Below, piece after piece: positions 25,670-34,268 of a stretch of 64,000 nt of DNA. Every line of letters starts with the position of its first letter. The first letter of the stretch is position 1. The DNA comes from Nitrososphaera sp. (GTDB lineage Archaea > Thermoproteota > Nitrososphaeria > Nitrososphaerales > Nitrososphaeraceae), in the NCBI GenBank assembly GCA_039938515.1, contig JBDUUL010000001.1, positions 1 through 64,000 of the forward strand, given 5' to 3'. The notes beneath the pieces were generated by a model. That model was not told where the DNA came from and searched no databases. It was given only the letters and a program-made list of their open reading frames with translations. The translations under genes were made by a program, and so were the position numbers.

Positions 25670-26743
25670 TTGAACTGGCGAATAGTGGCAATTCTGGCAA
25701 GCGTCGTGCCATTTTTGGTACTGTTTCTTACCACCAAGGTCTCGCCAGGTGATGTTTTTGCCCTGGGAGTCGTCCCCTTTGCCATGTCTGCCACGGCGGC
25801 GCTATCGCGTAACTTCTTGCAGGCAATCCGATTCAAGTACTACATCCGCCGCTTCATAGGCCGTGACGTGAGCTCCACTGCCAAGACCGTGGAGGCAAGG
25901 CTTGGAGGCGAGTTTGTCACATCCACCACGCCCTCGTACGTGGGAGGTGAGTTTGTCAGAATAGCCTGGCTTGCAAAAAACGGTGTGCCGCCGGGCAAGG
26001 CCGCATGGGTGGCGACAATGGAGATTATCACCGACGTGTTTGTTGGCTCGATGCTCGCGTTCATGGCAGGCATAGTCGCGATACTGCGGGGAGGGACCGT
26101 GATAGGCTCGATTGTAATTCTCGTCACAATCCCGACCTTTGCCGTTTGGCTTGTGCTTGTGCTCGTCTCATCAAAAAGGACGCTGAGGCTGCCAAACTTT
26201 GTCCTTCCGCTTCTTCAAAAGTTTATTGCAAAGCAAAAGGCTCAGAGCCTTGTAGAATCGGCGAACACTGCTATTTCTGACCTCTGCCAAATGAGCCGGG
26301 AAAACTTTGGCCAGAAGAAGACCCTTGCAACTTTTGCCGCGGGGCTTGCAATAACCTTCGTTGCATTTATCGCCTACGGCGCCTCATTTATGATCCTTGC
26401 AAACGCGGCTGGCTCTAAGATAGGACTGTTCGACTCACTGATGTCCACCTCGGCTTCCACCTCGATTGCAAATCTTCCAATCACAATTGGCGGATCGGCT
26501 CTTGCTGAACTGGGAATCTGGGCATACCTGGCAAACCTCAGCGGCATACCCGACTATTCTGCTTTTGTACATGACTCGCAGCTCAAAGTCATCATAGCGT
26601 GGAGGATAACAACATACCATATCCCGCTAGCAGTCTCTTGGATTGCTCTCATGAGACTGACGACGCGCAAAGCGACTCCGCCAAACCCGGACCAGATTTC
26701 CGTAAATCCTGCCGACAACCCCGGCGACCCTCCTGCGAAGTAG
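25670..26743 (+). CDS. Flippase-like membrane protein (UPF0104/lysylphosphatidylglycerol synthase TM type)
   Basis: About eight hydrophobic segments fill this 357-residue protein, and the order and motifs follow the UPF0104 (AglD-like / LPG synthase transmembrane) family. In particular there is a RNFLQAIRFKYYI loop, GGEFVTSTTPSYVGGEFVRI (about residues 78-97) and ASTSIANLPITIGGSALAELG (about 262-282). Family members in archaea help in glycan or lipid transfer at the membrane. No mobile catalytic domain is fused. The start is TTG 25670; the gene is about 100 bases behind glmS and may share its transcript, which would agree with a role in glycan assembly. Confidence 0.75.
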   Translation: MNWRIVAILASVVPFLVLFLTTKVSPGDVFALGVVPFAMSATAALSRNFLQAIRFKYYIRRFIGRDVSSTAKTVEARLGGEFVTSTTPSYVGGEFVRIAWLAKNGVPPGKAAWVATMEIITDVFVGSMLAFMAGIVAILRGGTVIGSIVILVTIPTFAVWLVLVLVSSKRTLRLPNFVLPLLQKFIAKQKAQSLVESANTAISDLCQMSRENFGQKKTLATFAAGLAITFVAFIAYGASFMILANAAGSKIGLFDSLMSTSASTSIANLPITIGGSALAELGIWAYLANLSGIPDYSAFVHDSQLKVIIAWRITTYHIPLAVSWIALMRLTTRKATPPNPDQISVNPADNPGDPPAK

Positions 26744-26759
26744 GGCCGGCCGTACTGGT

Positions 26760-27212
26760 TTATTCCTCGTCGTCCTCTGACTCGGAGCCTGCCGACTGAG
26801 TGGGCGTATCCGACTCGACATCCATCAGTTGGAGGTCCGCCAGCTCAAACTTGTAAATCGCCTTCATGTCAAGGCTGTACTTTGTCTTCAAAAGTTCAAC
26901 CAGCTTTTCTGAAAGAGGGCCGGTGAACATGTTTATCTTGAATTCGTATACAAAGCCTTTCATAAAGTCGGAAATCTTCATGGACTTGGGCACGTCGAGG
27001 CCCTCAACTATGGATCTTCCATCGGGGATTGGCTCGTAGACCTGGATGTCCACCTTGTACTCCTGCTCATAAATGTCAAGAAAGTAACCCGTGCGGCTAA
27101 TGACTTCCTTTTCGCCGAACTTTACAGACCTGATCTCGTCCTCGGCCCACTTTGGGAGAGCCTCTTCCTGCGAAGAGGAACCTGAGGAATCCTTTGCCTT
27201 GGCCCGACCCAT
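26760..27212 (-). CDS. Conserved-looking soluble protein of unknown function
   Basis: Not recognised. The 150-residue protein has a Ser/Glu-rich start, a central domain with alternating strands and helices (EYKVDIQVYEPIPDGRSIV, MKGFVYEFKINMFTGPLSEK, LVELLKTKYSLDMKAIYKFE) and a very acidic tail of about 20 residues. There is no signal or membrane segment. A CTATTATATCC box at about 27246-27258 precedes the ATG by some 30 bases. It sits between a membrane protein and cdvB, convergent with the first, and shows codon use like its neighbours, so it is probably a core gene of the lineage. Confidence 0.6.
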   Translation of the reverse strand: MGRAKAKDSSGSSSQEEALPKWAEDEIRSVKFGEKEVISRTGYFLDIYEQEYKVDIQVYEPIPDGRSIVEGLDVPKSMKISDFMKGFVYEFKINMFTGPLSEKLVELLKTKYSLDMKAIYKFELADLQLMDVESDTPTQSAGSESEDDEE

Positions 27213-27354
27213 CGCTATTGTATCCTACCTAGAGCGAGTCGGCTCTGGATATAATAGCTTTGAGTCATCGTAAAACACCTGTTTACAAAATATTACCCGC
27301 GGGTAGCTGAATTATGACACATCTGTTTAACGTCTTTTTCTCTGGCTAGACACC

Positions 27355-28008
27355 ATGACGAGCTTTAGCAACAATTGGGTGAAGGACAATAAACCAAACA
27401 TGTCTGAGCGGATAAAGCAGAACGTCGGGCCACAGCAGCCCTTGAAGCCACGAATCGAGTTTGCAAAGAACAAGATTCAGGCGCAGAACCAGAAACTTGA
27501 CACCATCCTTGAAAAACTGAAGGGCAAGGAAAAGTCACTGTTTAATCAGGTCGTATCGTCTCTCCAGAGACATGATGCGCAGCAGGGCAAGATGGTCTCA
27601 AACGAAATTGCACAGATTAGAAAGACCATCAAGATGATATCACAAATAAAGATGGCACTGGAACAGATACAGCTCCGCCTCGAGTCAACCATCGACCTCG
27701 GAGATGTAATGGTCGCAATCGGTCCGGCAATGGGTGCATTGACAAGGGTAAGGTCCGGATTGTCAGGAGTAATGCCAGAAGTCGACAGAGAGCTTGGTGA
27801 AATCAACGGAGTCTTTAGCGACATCATGATGAGTGCAGGAAGCATGGGCAACACATCTTTTGCCTTCGACGCAAGCGGCGAAGAAGTAGACAGAATCCTT
27901 GCAGAAGCAGGCGCAGTGGCAGAGCAGAGAATGACCGAGAACTTCCCCGACGTCCCGGTAGGCTCATCGATAGGCTCAAGGTCTATCGCCGGCGAGCACA
28001 CGCAGTAG
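27355..28008 (+). CDS. cdvB: Cell-division protein CdvB (ESCRT-III-like)
   Basis: CdvB forms filaments that constrict the membrane during archaeal division. The product is highly helical and basic at the N-terminus. It contains the Snf7-like core (FAKNKIQAQNQKLDTILEKL, GKEKSLFNQVVSSLQRHDAQ, IAQIRKTIKMISQIKMALEQ, QLRLESTIDLGDVM) at about residues 40-130. The C-terminal part is acidic with DREIGE-type helices and FDASGEEVDRILAEAG. I see no C-terminal winged helix, so this may be one of the paralogous CdvB forms rather than the one that binds CdvA. The gene is followed by a strong terminator-type hairpin. CdvA and CdvC are not in the window. Confidence 0.9.
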   Translation: MTSFSNNWVKDNKPNMSERIKQNVGPQQPLKPRIEFAKNKIQAQNQKLDTILEKLKGKEKSLFNQVVSSLQRHDAQQGKMVSNEIAQIRKTIKMISQIKMALEQIQLRLESTIDLGDVMVAIGPAMGALTRVRSGLSGVMPEVDRELGEINGVFSDIMMSAGSMGNTSFAFDASGEEVDRILAEAGAVAEQRMTENFPDVPVGSSIGSRSIAGEHTQ

Positions 28009-28019
28009 GAAACCTGTTA

Positions 28020-28047
28020 GGCGGGCTTGCCGCCTTTCCCTTTTTTC
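28020..28047 (+). terminator. Hairpin plus T-run after cdvB
   Basis: GGCGG and CCGCC pair around a 5-base loop, and a T-rich run (TTTCCCTTTTTT) follows. It stands 12 bases after the cdvB stop and would end that transcript before the GPN GTPase gene. Confidence 0.6.
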
Positions 28048-28104
28048 ATTTTCAAAGCAGAAAAAATATACAGATATCCCCTGCACAGTCTTTTCTGACA
28101 AGCA

Positions 28105-28857
28105 TTGAAGGCGATTTTTGTAACGGGAACGGCTGGCTGCGGCAAATCACTTCTCACATCTCGCCTTCTGCGCTGGTATACGGACAACGACGCCTACCCG
28201 ATTTCGCTCAACCTTGACCCCGGCGTCGGCGCGCTTCCATACGAGCCGGACGTCGACATACGCGACTTTGTCGACATTGACACAATCTCTGAAACATACG
28301 GCCTGGGGCCGAACGGCTCGCTTGTAATGGCCAATGACATGATTGCAACCCGGCTTGACGAGGTCCAGCTCGCAGTGGACCAGCAAAATGCGGACTATGT
28401 GGTAATTGACACCCCCGGGCAGATCGAGCTGTTTGCCTTCCGGCAAAGCGGCCCGGTAATCGCTTCAAACCTCAGAGCAGAGGACAAGGCAAGCATCTTT
28501 GTTTTTGACGGTGCGCTGGTGTCTTCGCCGGTAAACTTTGTATCGATATCACTGCTATCTGCGTCTGTTGCCCTCAGGCTCAAGACTGCCAGCCTTGACG
28601 TCCTCTCAAAGACCGACCTTATATCCGAGAGGCTTGCCGACATCCTCGAATGGGCATCCTCTTCCAGTGCACTAGAGGAAGCGCTTTCAAAGGAGAGAGA
28701 GACGGAATACTCATATCTGAGTGCAAAGTTGGCGCGCGCCCTCTCAGGGGCCGGCCTTGCCCCTGGCCTGATACCCGTATCGGGCGTGACTCTTGGCGGC
28801 CTGGTTGAGCTCGGCGCAGCTCTTGCGCGAGCTCTAAATCAGGGTGAGGATGGTTAG
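28105..28857 (+). CDS. GPN-loop GTPase
   Basis: This P-loop GTPase belongs to the GPN family, which in eukaryotes helps assemble RNA polymerase. The 250-residue product starts with Walker A VTGTAGCGKSLLTSRLL, contains the family motif GLGPNGSLV (about residue 68-76), the switch DYVVIDTPGQIELF (about 96-109) and FVFDG, then LSKTDL (about 172) as the guanine-specificity motif. Gly-Pro-Asn at the loop is the hallmark. The start is TTG 28105. It probably continues into the homoserine kinase gene, 29 bases downstream. Confidence 0.93.
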   Translation: MKAIFVTGTAGCGKSLLTSRLLRWYTDNDAYPISLNLDPGVGALPYEPDVDIRDFVDIDTISETYGLGPNGSLVMANDMIATRLDEVQLAVDQQNADYVVIDTPGQIELFAFRQSGPVIASNLRAEDKASIFVFDGALVSSPVNFVSISLLSASVALRLKTASLDVLSKTDLISERLADILEWASSSSALEEALSKERETEYSYLSAKLARALSGAGLAPGLIPVSGVTLGGLVELGAALARALNQGEDG

Positions 28858-28886
28858 CTTGAAGAAAACGGAGGAAAGGAATTCGA

Positions 28887-29843
28887 TTGCGATTTAGGAC
28901 CTGCACTGCAAGGGCGCCATGCTCCACGGCCAATCTGGGGCCGGGGTATGACGTGTTTGGGCTTGCCCTTGACGCGCTTGAGGACAGGGTAACAATCACT
29001 GCTACCGAGAGCCATCGGGGCCTCAAAATCAGCATAGCCGGCCTGGCAGGCGAAATTTCCACAGACCCCGAACAGAATTCGGCGGGCCTGGTTGTGGCTA
29101 GAATGGCAAGTGACGCCGGGTTGGAAAGAACCGGCTTTGATCTGGAAATAAACAAAGGGGTACCAGCAGGCTATGGAATGGGAAGCAGCGGCGCCTCGTC
29201 AGCCGCCGCAGCTGTTGCCTTTGATCACCTTCTTCAGCTTGGGGTGGAAAGAAACAAGCTGGTCGAGTACGCTGCGGCGGGCGAAATCGCGAGCGCCGGC
29301 GCCGCACACTATGACAATGTCTCTGCGTCGCTTCTCGGCGGCTTTGTGATTTCGCGGCTCTCCGGTCCGAGCACTCCTGAATTCGTCCGGTTTGAACCGC
29401 CTCATGGACTCCGGCTTGTCGTCGCGGTGCCGCGGGTTGCCGTGCCAAAGCGCAAGACCGAGGTTGCACGCAGCGTGCTGCCCAAAGAAGTGTCTCTTGA
29501 AAAACTGGTCCACAATGTTTCTAGCGCAAGCACTATTGTGGCTGGCTTTTCGAAAGGCGACGTGGAAATGATAGCGCGTGGGGTCGATGACGTGATTGTA
29601 GAGCCGGCGCGAAAGGGTCTAATCTCGGGTTACGACGACGTCCGCAGGATGGCACTGGACGCCGGAGCGCTCGCTGTCACGATAAGCGGCGCAGGCCCGT
29701 CTCTCATTTCTATACTCAAGGGGCGGGACAAAGAGGCGCAGGTGGCTCAGGCCATGGAGCAGGGCTTCAAAAGGTCAGGCATCGAGAGCAAGACGTTTGC
29801 GTGTGGTCCTAGCAAAGGCTCCGAAATTCTCTCCGCAAGGTAG
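28887..29843 (+). CDS. thrB: Homoserine kinase (GHMP family)
   Basis: ThrB phosphorylates homoserine on the way to threonine. The 318-residue product has the GHMP features in order: PCSTANLGPGYDVFGLALD (about 11-29), the phosphate loop VPAGYGMGSSGASSAAAAVAF (about 91-111) and the C-terminal AVTISGAGPSLISI (about 263-276). DNVSASLLGG supports homoserine kinase rather than mevalonate kinase. It starts at TTG 28887, 29 bases after the GPN gene. A threonine synthase gene is not in the window. Confidence 0.9.
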   Translation: MRFRTCTARAPCSTANLGPGYDVFGLALDALEDRVTITATESHRGLKISIAGLAGEISTDPEQNSAGLVVARMASDAGLERTGFDLEINKGVPAGYGMGSSGASSAAAAVAFDHLLQLGVERNKLVEYAAAGEIASAGAAHYDNVSASLLGGFVISRLSGPSTPEFVRFEPPHGLRLVVAVPRVAVPKRKTEVARSVLPKEVSLEKLVHNVSSASTIVAGFSKGDVEMIARGVDDVIVEPARKGLISGYDDVRRMALDAGALAVTISGAGPSLISILKGRDKEAQVAQAMEQGFKRSGIESKTFACGPSKGSEILSAR

Positions 29844-29887
29844 CGTCTCCGATAGCCCGCAGCCGGAACGAAATCGAAGTGCAGTAG

Positions 29888-30751
29888 TTACTTCTTGCCT
29901 TTGCTGAGAAATGCGGTCATCATGTTCTTTCTGTCTTCGTGCGCAAAGCAGAGGGCCCATCCGTAAATCTCCAGCCGCAGGCCGGTCTCGATGTCCGAGT
30001 CCATTGCCCTGTTGACAAGCATCTTGCTCACCTTGACCGCAGTCGCACTGTTCTTTGTGATTTCTCTGGCCAGGGCAATACATTCGGAAATCAACTTCTT
30101 GTTTAGCAGCTTGGCAACCTCCGCAGCGCGCTCTTTTTCCTTGGCTGCGTCGCCCTTGGGCGCCTCAGCTGGAAGCTGGTCCTCCTGCCCTAGGCTGACA
30201 ACCTTGTTTACAAGGCCAATCGAGGCGGCCTCGTCGGCGGTTATCATTTTCCCTGTGAAGATCATTTCCTTTGCCTTTGCGGGACCAACCAGCCGTGTGA
30301 GCCTCTGGGTGCCGCCCCAGCCAGGCGGGATGCCTATTGTTACCTCTGGCTGTCCCAGTTTCGCATTGCTTGAAGCGACCCTGATGTCGCATACCATCGC
30401 CAACTCGCATCCGCCTCCCAGAGCAAATCCGTTTACCGCTGCAATGACCGGCTTGTCGAGTCTTTCGATCTTGTTGAGAACGGCCTGAGCGGCCGTCGCG
30501 TATTTTTCCGCGTTCATTGGCTCAATATTTACCATGTACGAGATGTCGGCACCCGCACAAAACGATCGCTCGCCCGCACCCGTAATGATCACGGCCTTTG
30601 TACCCTCATCGGCCGCAAGTATGTCAATCGTCCTTGATAGTTCGGCGATAACATCAACGTTCATTGCGTTAAGTGCCTCTTGGCGGTTTATCCTTACAAT
30701 TGCGATGTCGCCCAGTGGCTCAAGTTGGATATACTTCATCGTTCCAGACAT
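29888..30751 (-). CDS. Enoyl-CoA hydratase/3-hydroxypropionyl-CoA dehydratase-like crotonase
   Basis: Crotonase-fold enzyme. In this group of archaea a close homologue serves both 3-hydroxypropionyl-CoA dehydration and crotonyl-CoA hydration in the carbon-fixation cycle. The oxyanion segment is FCAGADISYM (about 63) and GFALGGGCELAMVCDI (about 108-123). Both catalytic Glu residues appear, in GCELA and GQPEVTIGI (about 137). An inserted charged segment of about 25 residues, GQEDQLPAEAPKGDAAKEKE, near residue 185 is unlike a typical crotonase of 260 residues and probably loops out. The start is ATG 30751, about 25 bases after a TTTAATTTAAAG box. It converges with thrB. Confidence 0.85.
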   Translation of the reverse strand: MSGTMKYIQLEPLGDIAIVRINRQEALNAMNVDVIAELSRTIDILAADEGTKAVIITGAGERSFCAGADISYMVNIEPMNAEKYATAAQAVLNKIERLDKPVIAAVNGFALGGGCELAMVCDIRVASSNAKLGQPEVTIGIPPGWGGTQRLTRLVGPAKAKEMIFTGKMITADEAASIGLVNKVVSLGQEDQLPAEAPKGDAAKEKERAAEVAKLLNKKLISECIALAREITKNSATAVKVSKMLVNRAMDSDIETGLRLEIYGWALCFAHEDRKNMMTAFLSKGKK

Positions 30752-30876
30752 GGGGGCCGGACAGCTTTGTCTTTAAATTAAATCTTCTGAGAAATGTGCG
30801 AAGTCGGGTTCTCCTGTTTCAGTAACACGCGAGCTCGGATACGGTTAAAAAGCTACAATGGACGCGCGGATGCATA

Positions 30877-31734
30877 GTGAAGCTGCACCGATCAAACGCT
30901 CGAAATTTGTCCGACGCTGAGGTGGTCATCTTTGGAGTCGCCGACGAGTCCGGCTCGCACGCTAAAAGGAAAGGGGCAGGCGCGGCCCCGGACGTGCTCC
31001 GGGCGGCCTGGAATGAATTCGAATACTTTGAGCGATCTGGAAAGCTAATCCCCGTGGCTCCAATGAGGGGAGGGCTCGACGGGAAGGCGGTTTACGATTC
31101 GGGCAACATTGGCAAGAATGCCGTCGCAAGATTCACCTCAGAGCTTGCGACGCAGGGTAAACTGCCTGCCATTATTGGCGGAGACCACTCCGTCACCACT
31201 AGGGCAATCGAGGGAATCCACAAGGCACTTGACAGACGGATTTCAATACTGTACTTTGATGCTCATCCCGACTTTGTCTCGTCGGCACGAAACTATTACG
31301 GCTCAGTCCTTTCCGATTGCTCTGAATGGCTCGATTTTACAAAGAGCGCCCTTGTCGGCACAAGGGCAGCTGAACCTGAGGAGGTTGCAAACATAAGGTC
31401 CTCCAAGCTCAAAATGTTCAGCCCGATTGACATTGCCGAAAAGGGCGTCGTCAGCGTCGCTGAAAGATTGGTTTCAAGGATAGGGTCGTCGCCTACTTAT
31501 GTTTCGGTTGACCTTGATTGCCTGGACCCGGCTTTTGCCCCCGGGGTGTCCGTGCCGTCTCCATGCGGCATGTCAGCGATAGATCTTACAGTTATGCTAA
31601 AGACCGTGATGAGCAAGGGCAGGGTTGTCGGGCTCGATATGGTGGAACTGTCTCCTGATTATGATTTCAACGGCATGACAGCCAGCCTAGCTGCCAAATT
31701 ACTCTCAGAGTCGATTGCATCGCTCCCATCCTAG
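30877..31734 (+). CDS. Arginase/agmatinase family enzyme
   Basis: Ureohydrolase with two manganese ions. All metal motifs are visible: PAIIGGDHSVTTRAI (about 103-117), LYFDAHPDF (about 127-135) and VSVDLDCLDPAFAPGV (about 211-226), with GGLDGKAVYDSGN earlier. At 285 residues it fits agmatinase (agmatine to putrescine and urea) or a guanidinobutyrase-type enzyme; arginase is less likely. Polyamine or urea metabolism is the probable role. It begins at GTG 30877, about 28 bases after a GGTTAAAAAG box. Its last 4 bases overlap the stop of the convergent glycosylase gene. Confidence 0.87.
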   Translation: MKLHRSNARNLSDAEVVIFGVADESGSHAKRKGAGAAPDVLRAAWNEFEYFERSGKLIPVAPMRGGLDGKAVYDSGNIGKNAVARFTSELATQGKLPAIIGGDHSVTTRAIEGIHKALDRRISILYFDAHPDFVSSARNYYGSVLSDCSEWLDFTKSALVGTRAAEPEEVANIRSSKLKMFSPIDIAEKGVVSVAERLVSRIGSSPTYVSVDLDCLDPAFAPGVSVPSPCGMSAIDLTVMLKTVMSKGRVVGLDMVELSPDYDFNGMTASLAAKLLSESIASLPS

Positions 31735-32378
31735 ACTTGAGTCGGACCGGGAGCCGGCTTTCTGGAAATGAACGGCAAGCTTGATGCGTCAATGAACCGC
31801 CACGGCTTGTCGCAGGCCCTCGAAATCCCAACCCTGGTGCAAGATTCGACCCGCGGTGTTGGACCGGATGGGCTCTCGCAAATAAAGAGTTCTGACAGGT
31901 GGCTAGTCAAATCGATGCCGTTAAGGTTCCTCGAAATGCCCATCGCTTGTGTCAATCTTCCCGGGCCCGAAGCCAGCTCCTGGAGGTCTTGCCTCCTGCG
32001 AAACGACTGCATTATGTCAATGCCCAAGTTGGGCCTGATGCTGCGAATGAGAACTGCCCCTGCGCTAGCCGAGTCGTCCCTCGCGGTCACATTGACGCAA
32101 TGGTGGTTGCCGTACGTAAAATAAACATAAGAAAACCCGACGGGTCCGAACATGACTGAATTTCTTTTGGTGATTCCTCTAAACGCATGGCTGGCCTCGT
32201 CGTCCTCAGAACCGTATGCCTCGGTCTCTATGATTGTCCCCGCCAGGGTGAGGCTCCTGCCTTCGATGGAAATGCGCCTGACAAGTTCAAGCCCAACAAG
32301 ATCCCTTGCAACTTCCTGCGTCGGCCGGCGGTAAAAGTCCCGTCGAAGCGAGGCTAGCGGTTTATGCGAATTCTTCAA
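31731..32378 (-). CDS. 3-methyladenine DNA glycosylase (AAG/MPG family)
   Basis: The enzyme removes alkylated or deaminated purines from DNA. The core reads VARDLVGLELVRR, AGTIIETEAYGSEDDEASHA, FGPVGFSYVYFTYGNHHCVN and AGAVLIRSIRP, then SGPGRLTQAMGI, which cover the AAG fold with its catalytic Glu (ETEAY). A longer frame from 32426 exists, but TTG 32378 (MKNSHKPLASLRRDF) gives the usual length of about 215 residues and leaves only a 17-base overlap with the upstream uracil-DNA glycosylase gene. The pair thus looks like a small base-excision repair operon. Confidence 0.87.
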   Translation of the reverse strand: MKNSHKPLASLRRDFYRRPTQEVARDLVGLELVRRISIEGRSLTLAGTIIETEAYGSEDDEASHAFRGITKRNSVMFGPVGFSYVYFTYGNHHCVNVTARDDSASAGAVLIRSIRPNLGIDIMQSFRRRQDLQELASGPGRLTQAMGISRNLNGIDLTSHLSELFICESPSGPTPRVESCTRVGISRACDKPWRFIDASSLPFISRKPAPGPTQV

Positions 32379-32964
32379 GTGAATGGTCCGGTGAGTTGCG
32401 GCTGGGAATTCCTGCATGCGTCGCAAGAGTCTGGATGTCGCGCTCCAGGACTGATTTCAGGCTCCTGTTGTAAATAGCTGCCGCCGGATGAATCGTCAGA
32501 AAGTATTTGCGGCCCTTTGATGTTATTATTTTTCCCCGGCTTGCGGTTATCGATCCGCCGCCTAGCAATGAGGAAAATGCTGTCCTGCCAAGTATGCAAA
32601 TGATGCGGGGGTTTATGAGCGAAATCTGCCTTTCGAGATACGGCCTGCATGCTTCAAGCTCGTCGTCCTGCGGAATCCGGTTCTCCGGGGGCCTGCATTT
32701 TACGACGTTTGTAATGAAAACTTCTGAACGTTTCAGGCCTGCCTTGTCGAGAGCGGAATCTAAAAGTTTTCCAGCAGCGCCGACAAAAGGCCTGCCCTTT
32801 GCATCCTCGTTTTTCCCGGGCGCTTCGCCCACAAACATAATCTTTGCCAAAGGTACTCCCTCGCCGGGAACCGCGTTTGTGCGAGTTCTTGAAAGTTTGC
32901 ACAATGGGCAGCCCTTGACCTCCCCGGCTACTTTTTCAATCGAATCCGACTGTCCAGCAGACAA
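32362..32964 (-). CDS. Family 4 uracil-DNA glycosylase
   Basis: Family 4 enzymes are thermally stable Fe-S glycosylases that remove uracil from DNA. Four cysteines for the cluster are visible: GCPLCKL (about 18-24), NVVKCRPP (about 87) and LEACRPYL (about 105). The catalytic region MFVGEAPGKNEDAKGRPFVG (about 43-62) and HPAAAIYN (about 160) are also present. The start is TTG 32964, about 25 bases from a TATTTATT box. The gene overlaps the 3-methyladenine glycosylase gene that follows. Confidence 0.93.
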   Translation of the reverse strand: MSAGQSDSIEKVAGEVKGCPLCKLSRTRTNAVPGEGVPLAKIMFVGEAPGKNEDAKGRPFVGAAGKLLDSALDKAGLKRSEVFITNVVKCRPPENRIPQDDELEACRPYLERQISLINPRIICILGRTAFSSLLGGGSITASRGKIITSKGRKYFLTIHPAAAIYNRSLKSVLERDIQTLATHAGIPSRNSPDHSLEEFA

Positions 32965-33141
32965 GCGTTCAATATCGTGTGGTCGGCGTTCAATAAATAG
33001 AGATAGGTCTCACACAGTGCTCCTCTTTTGTTATTCTGAAAAATTGACAAGAAACATTATTGGTAGGAAGAATTAGCGGCGTGATGTCTCATGTCAATTA
33101 CAATTTAGTCATTATCCTCTTTTTTTGCCTCCCTTGCATTC

Positions 33142-33333
33142 ATGACTGTACGGCAAATTGAGATTCAAGCAGCGCTAATCGGAGCAGGCGTTGCGGGAAT
33201 AATCGCAAGAGTTGTAATATCTGCTCTGGCGAAAAATCTTTTCTGGCGGCCTAATGTTTGCGACGTTACCTGCCAAAGCGAGGACTTGATTTTTGTGGTC
33301 AAGGACGACATTCACGCATTGCGAGGGGAATAG
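33142..33333 (+). CDS. Possible small membrane protein, 63 residues
   Basis: An ATG at 33142 opens a frame with one hydrophobic segment (AALIGAGVAGIIARVVISAL), two cysteines close together after it and a short charged end. It is weakly supported: no promoter box is certain, and another overlapping frame to 33464 is about equally long. The region from 33334 to 33496 has no other credible gene. Confidence 0.3.
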   Translation: MTVRQIEIQAALIGAGVAGIIARVVISALAKNLFWRPNVCDVTCQSEDLIFVVKDDIHALRGE

Positions 33334-33496
33334 TTTCATGCATACAAGAACGGTATCAGATGCGGGCAGAGTACGTTGTCCAGAAAATCACTCCGCACTA
33401 TGTGTTACTTTTGTCGGGCCTCGATAGGTGGACACCAAACAGAGAACTGGTTAGGACTGGGTAGCCCCAATCCACTCCCCTCGCCCTAAAGGCTAT

Positions 33497-34177
33497 CTAA
33501 GCAGCGCTTGTGCGCGTAGAGTCAGTTGCCTGTGACATCTGGCCGTAAAGATTATCGAGTATTGCGCTAAGCTTTGAATCGCTGGAATACTTGACCGGCT
33601 TTGACCCCATCTTGGTGCACAGCCTTGTCATCATTCGGTTGAGGATAAAGTCTGACGCGGTATTGAAGCTGGACCACAATATGGGAGATATCTTGTCAGC
33701 ATCAAAGTAGCACCACTTCAGGCTCGTATTGTGCTCACGTAGTCGAATTTCTAGCCATGAGAATGACTCGGGGCCGAGCGCCTCAAGTATAAAATCGGAA
33801 ATCACTTTTGAAACCTCGCCGTTGAATTCCTCCGCGGAAATTCGCTTCCGGTGAACCTCTTTGTCTCTTGATTTCAGGGCTGGGGCTGGGTGGGATAATT
33901 TCTGCCCTGAAATTGCCTCCAGATTGAGCCAGAGTTTTTGCAAAAGCATTTGCCCTCCCTCATGGCCAAACATCTCGAGGATTGATGCTGACAGTTTGTC
34001 TTTGTCTATTGCTGGACCTTTCGCGTCCAGGCCGTACTTTTGTTGCAGCGTCGCAAGGATCGCCGCCTTTGGCCCATCGCCCAAGGCCGTTAGAGTCATG
34101 TCGAGGGCCGATGGCAGCAGCGCCTGTGCGCGGGGAGCATTGCAAACTGGTTCTGGGACCTTCAAAACTACTTTCAA
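33497..34177 (-). CDS. Two-part protein with NitrOD5-like N-terminal domain
   Basis: The first 70 residues (LPSALDMTLTALGDGPKAAIL, then LQQKYGLDAKGPAIDKDKL and SILEMFGHEGGQMLLQKLWL) resemble the small helical domain known as NitrOD5, found in many proteins of this group; I am recalling the pattern, not matching it. The rest, with EEFNGEVSKVISDFILEALG and a C-terminal LSAILDNLYG, is helical and not recognised. It probably belongs to a sensing or regulatory set. The start is TTG 34177, about 20-25 bases from an A/T-rich box at 34190-34205. It has its own transcript, well separated from neighbours. Confidence 0.6.
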   Translation of the reverse strand: MKVVLKVPEPVCNAPRAQALLPSALDMTLTALGDGPKAAILATLQQKYGLDAKGPAIDKDKLSASILEMFGHEGGQMLLQKLWLNLEAISGQKLSHPAPALKSRDKEVHRKRISAEEFNGEVSKVISDFILEALGPESFSWLEIRLREHNTSLKWCYFDADKISPILWSSFNTASDFILNRMMTRLCTKMGSKPVKYSSDSKLSAILDNLYGQMSQATDSTRTSAA

Positions 34178-34268
34178 ATCAAAGGCAGAGGCGATTTTAT
34201 TTAATTAGGGTTGCATGTAATCCAAATTAATACTTCAACAGAAGCCTATTTGCCTGTAAAGGAGGGTC

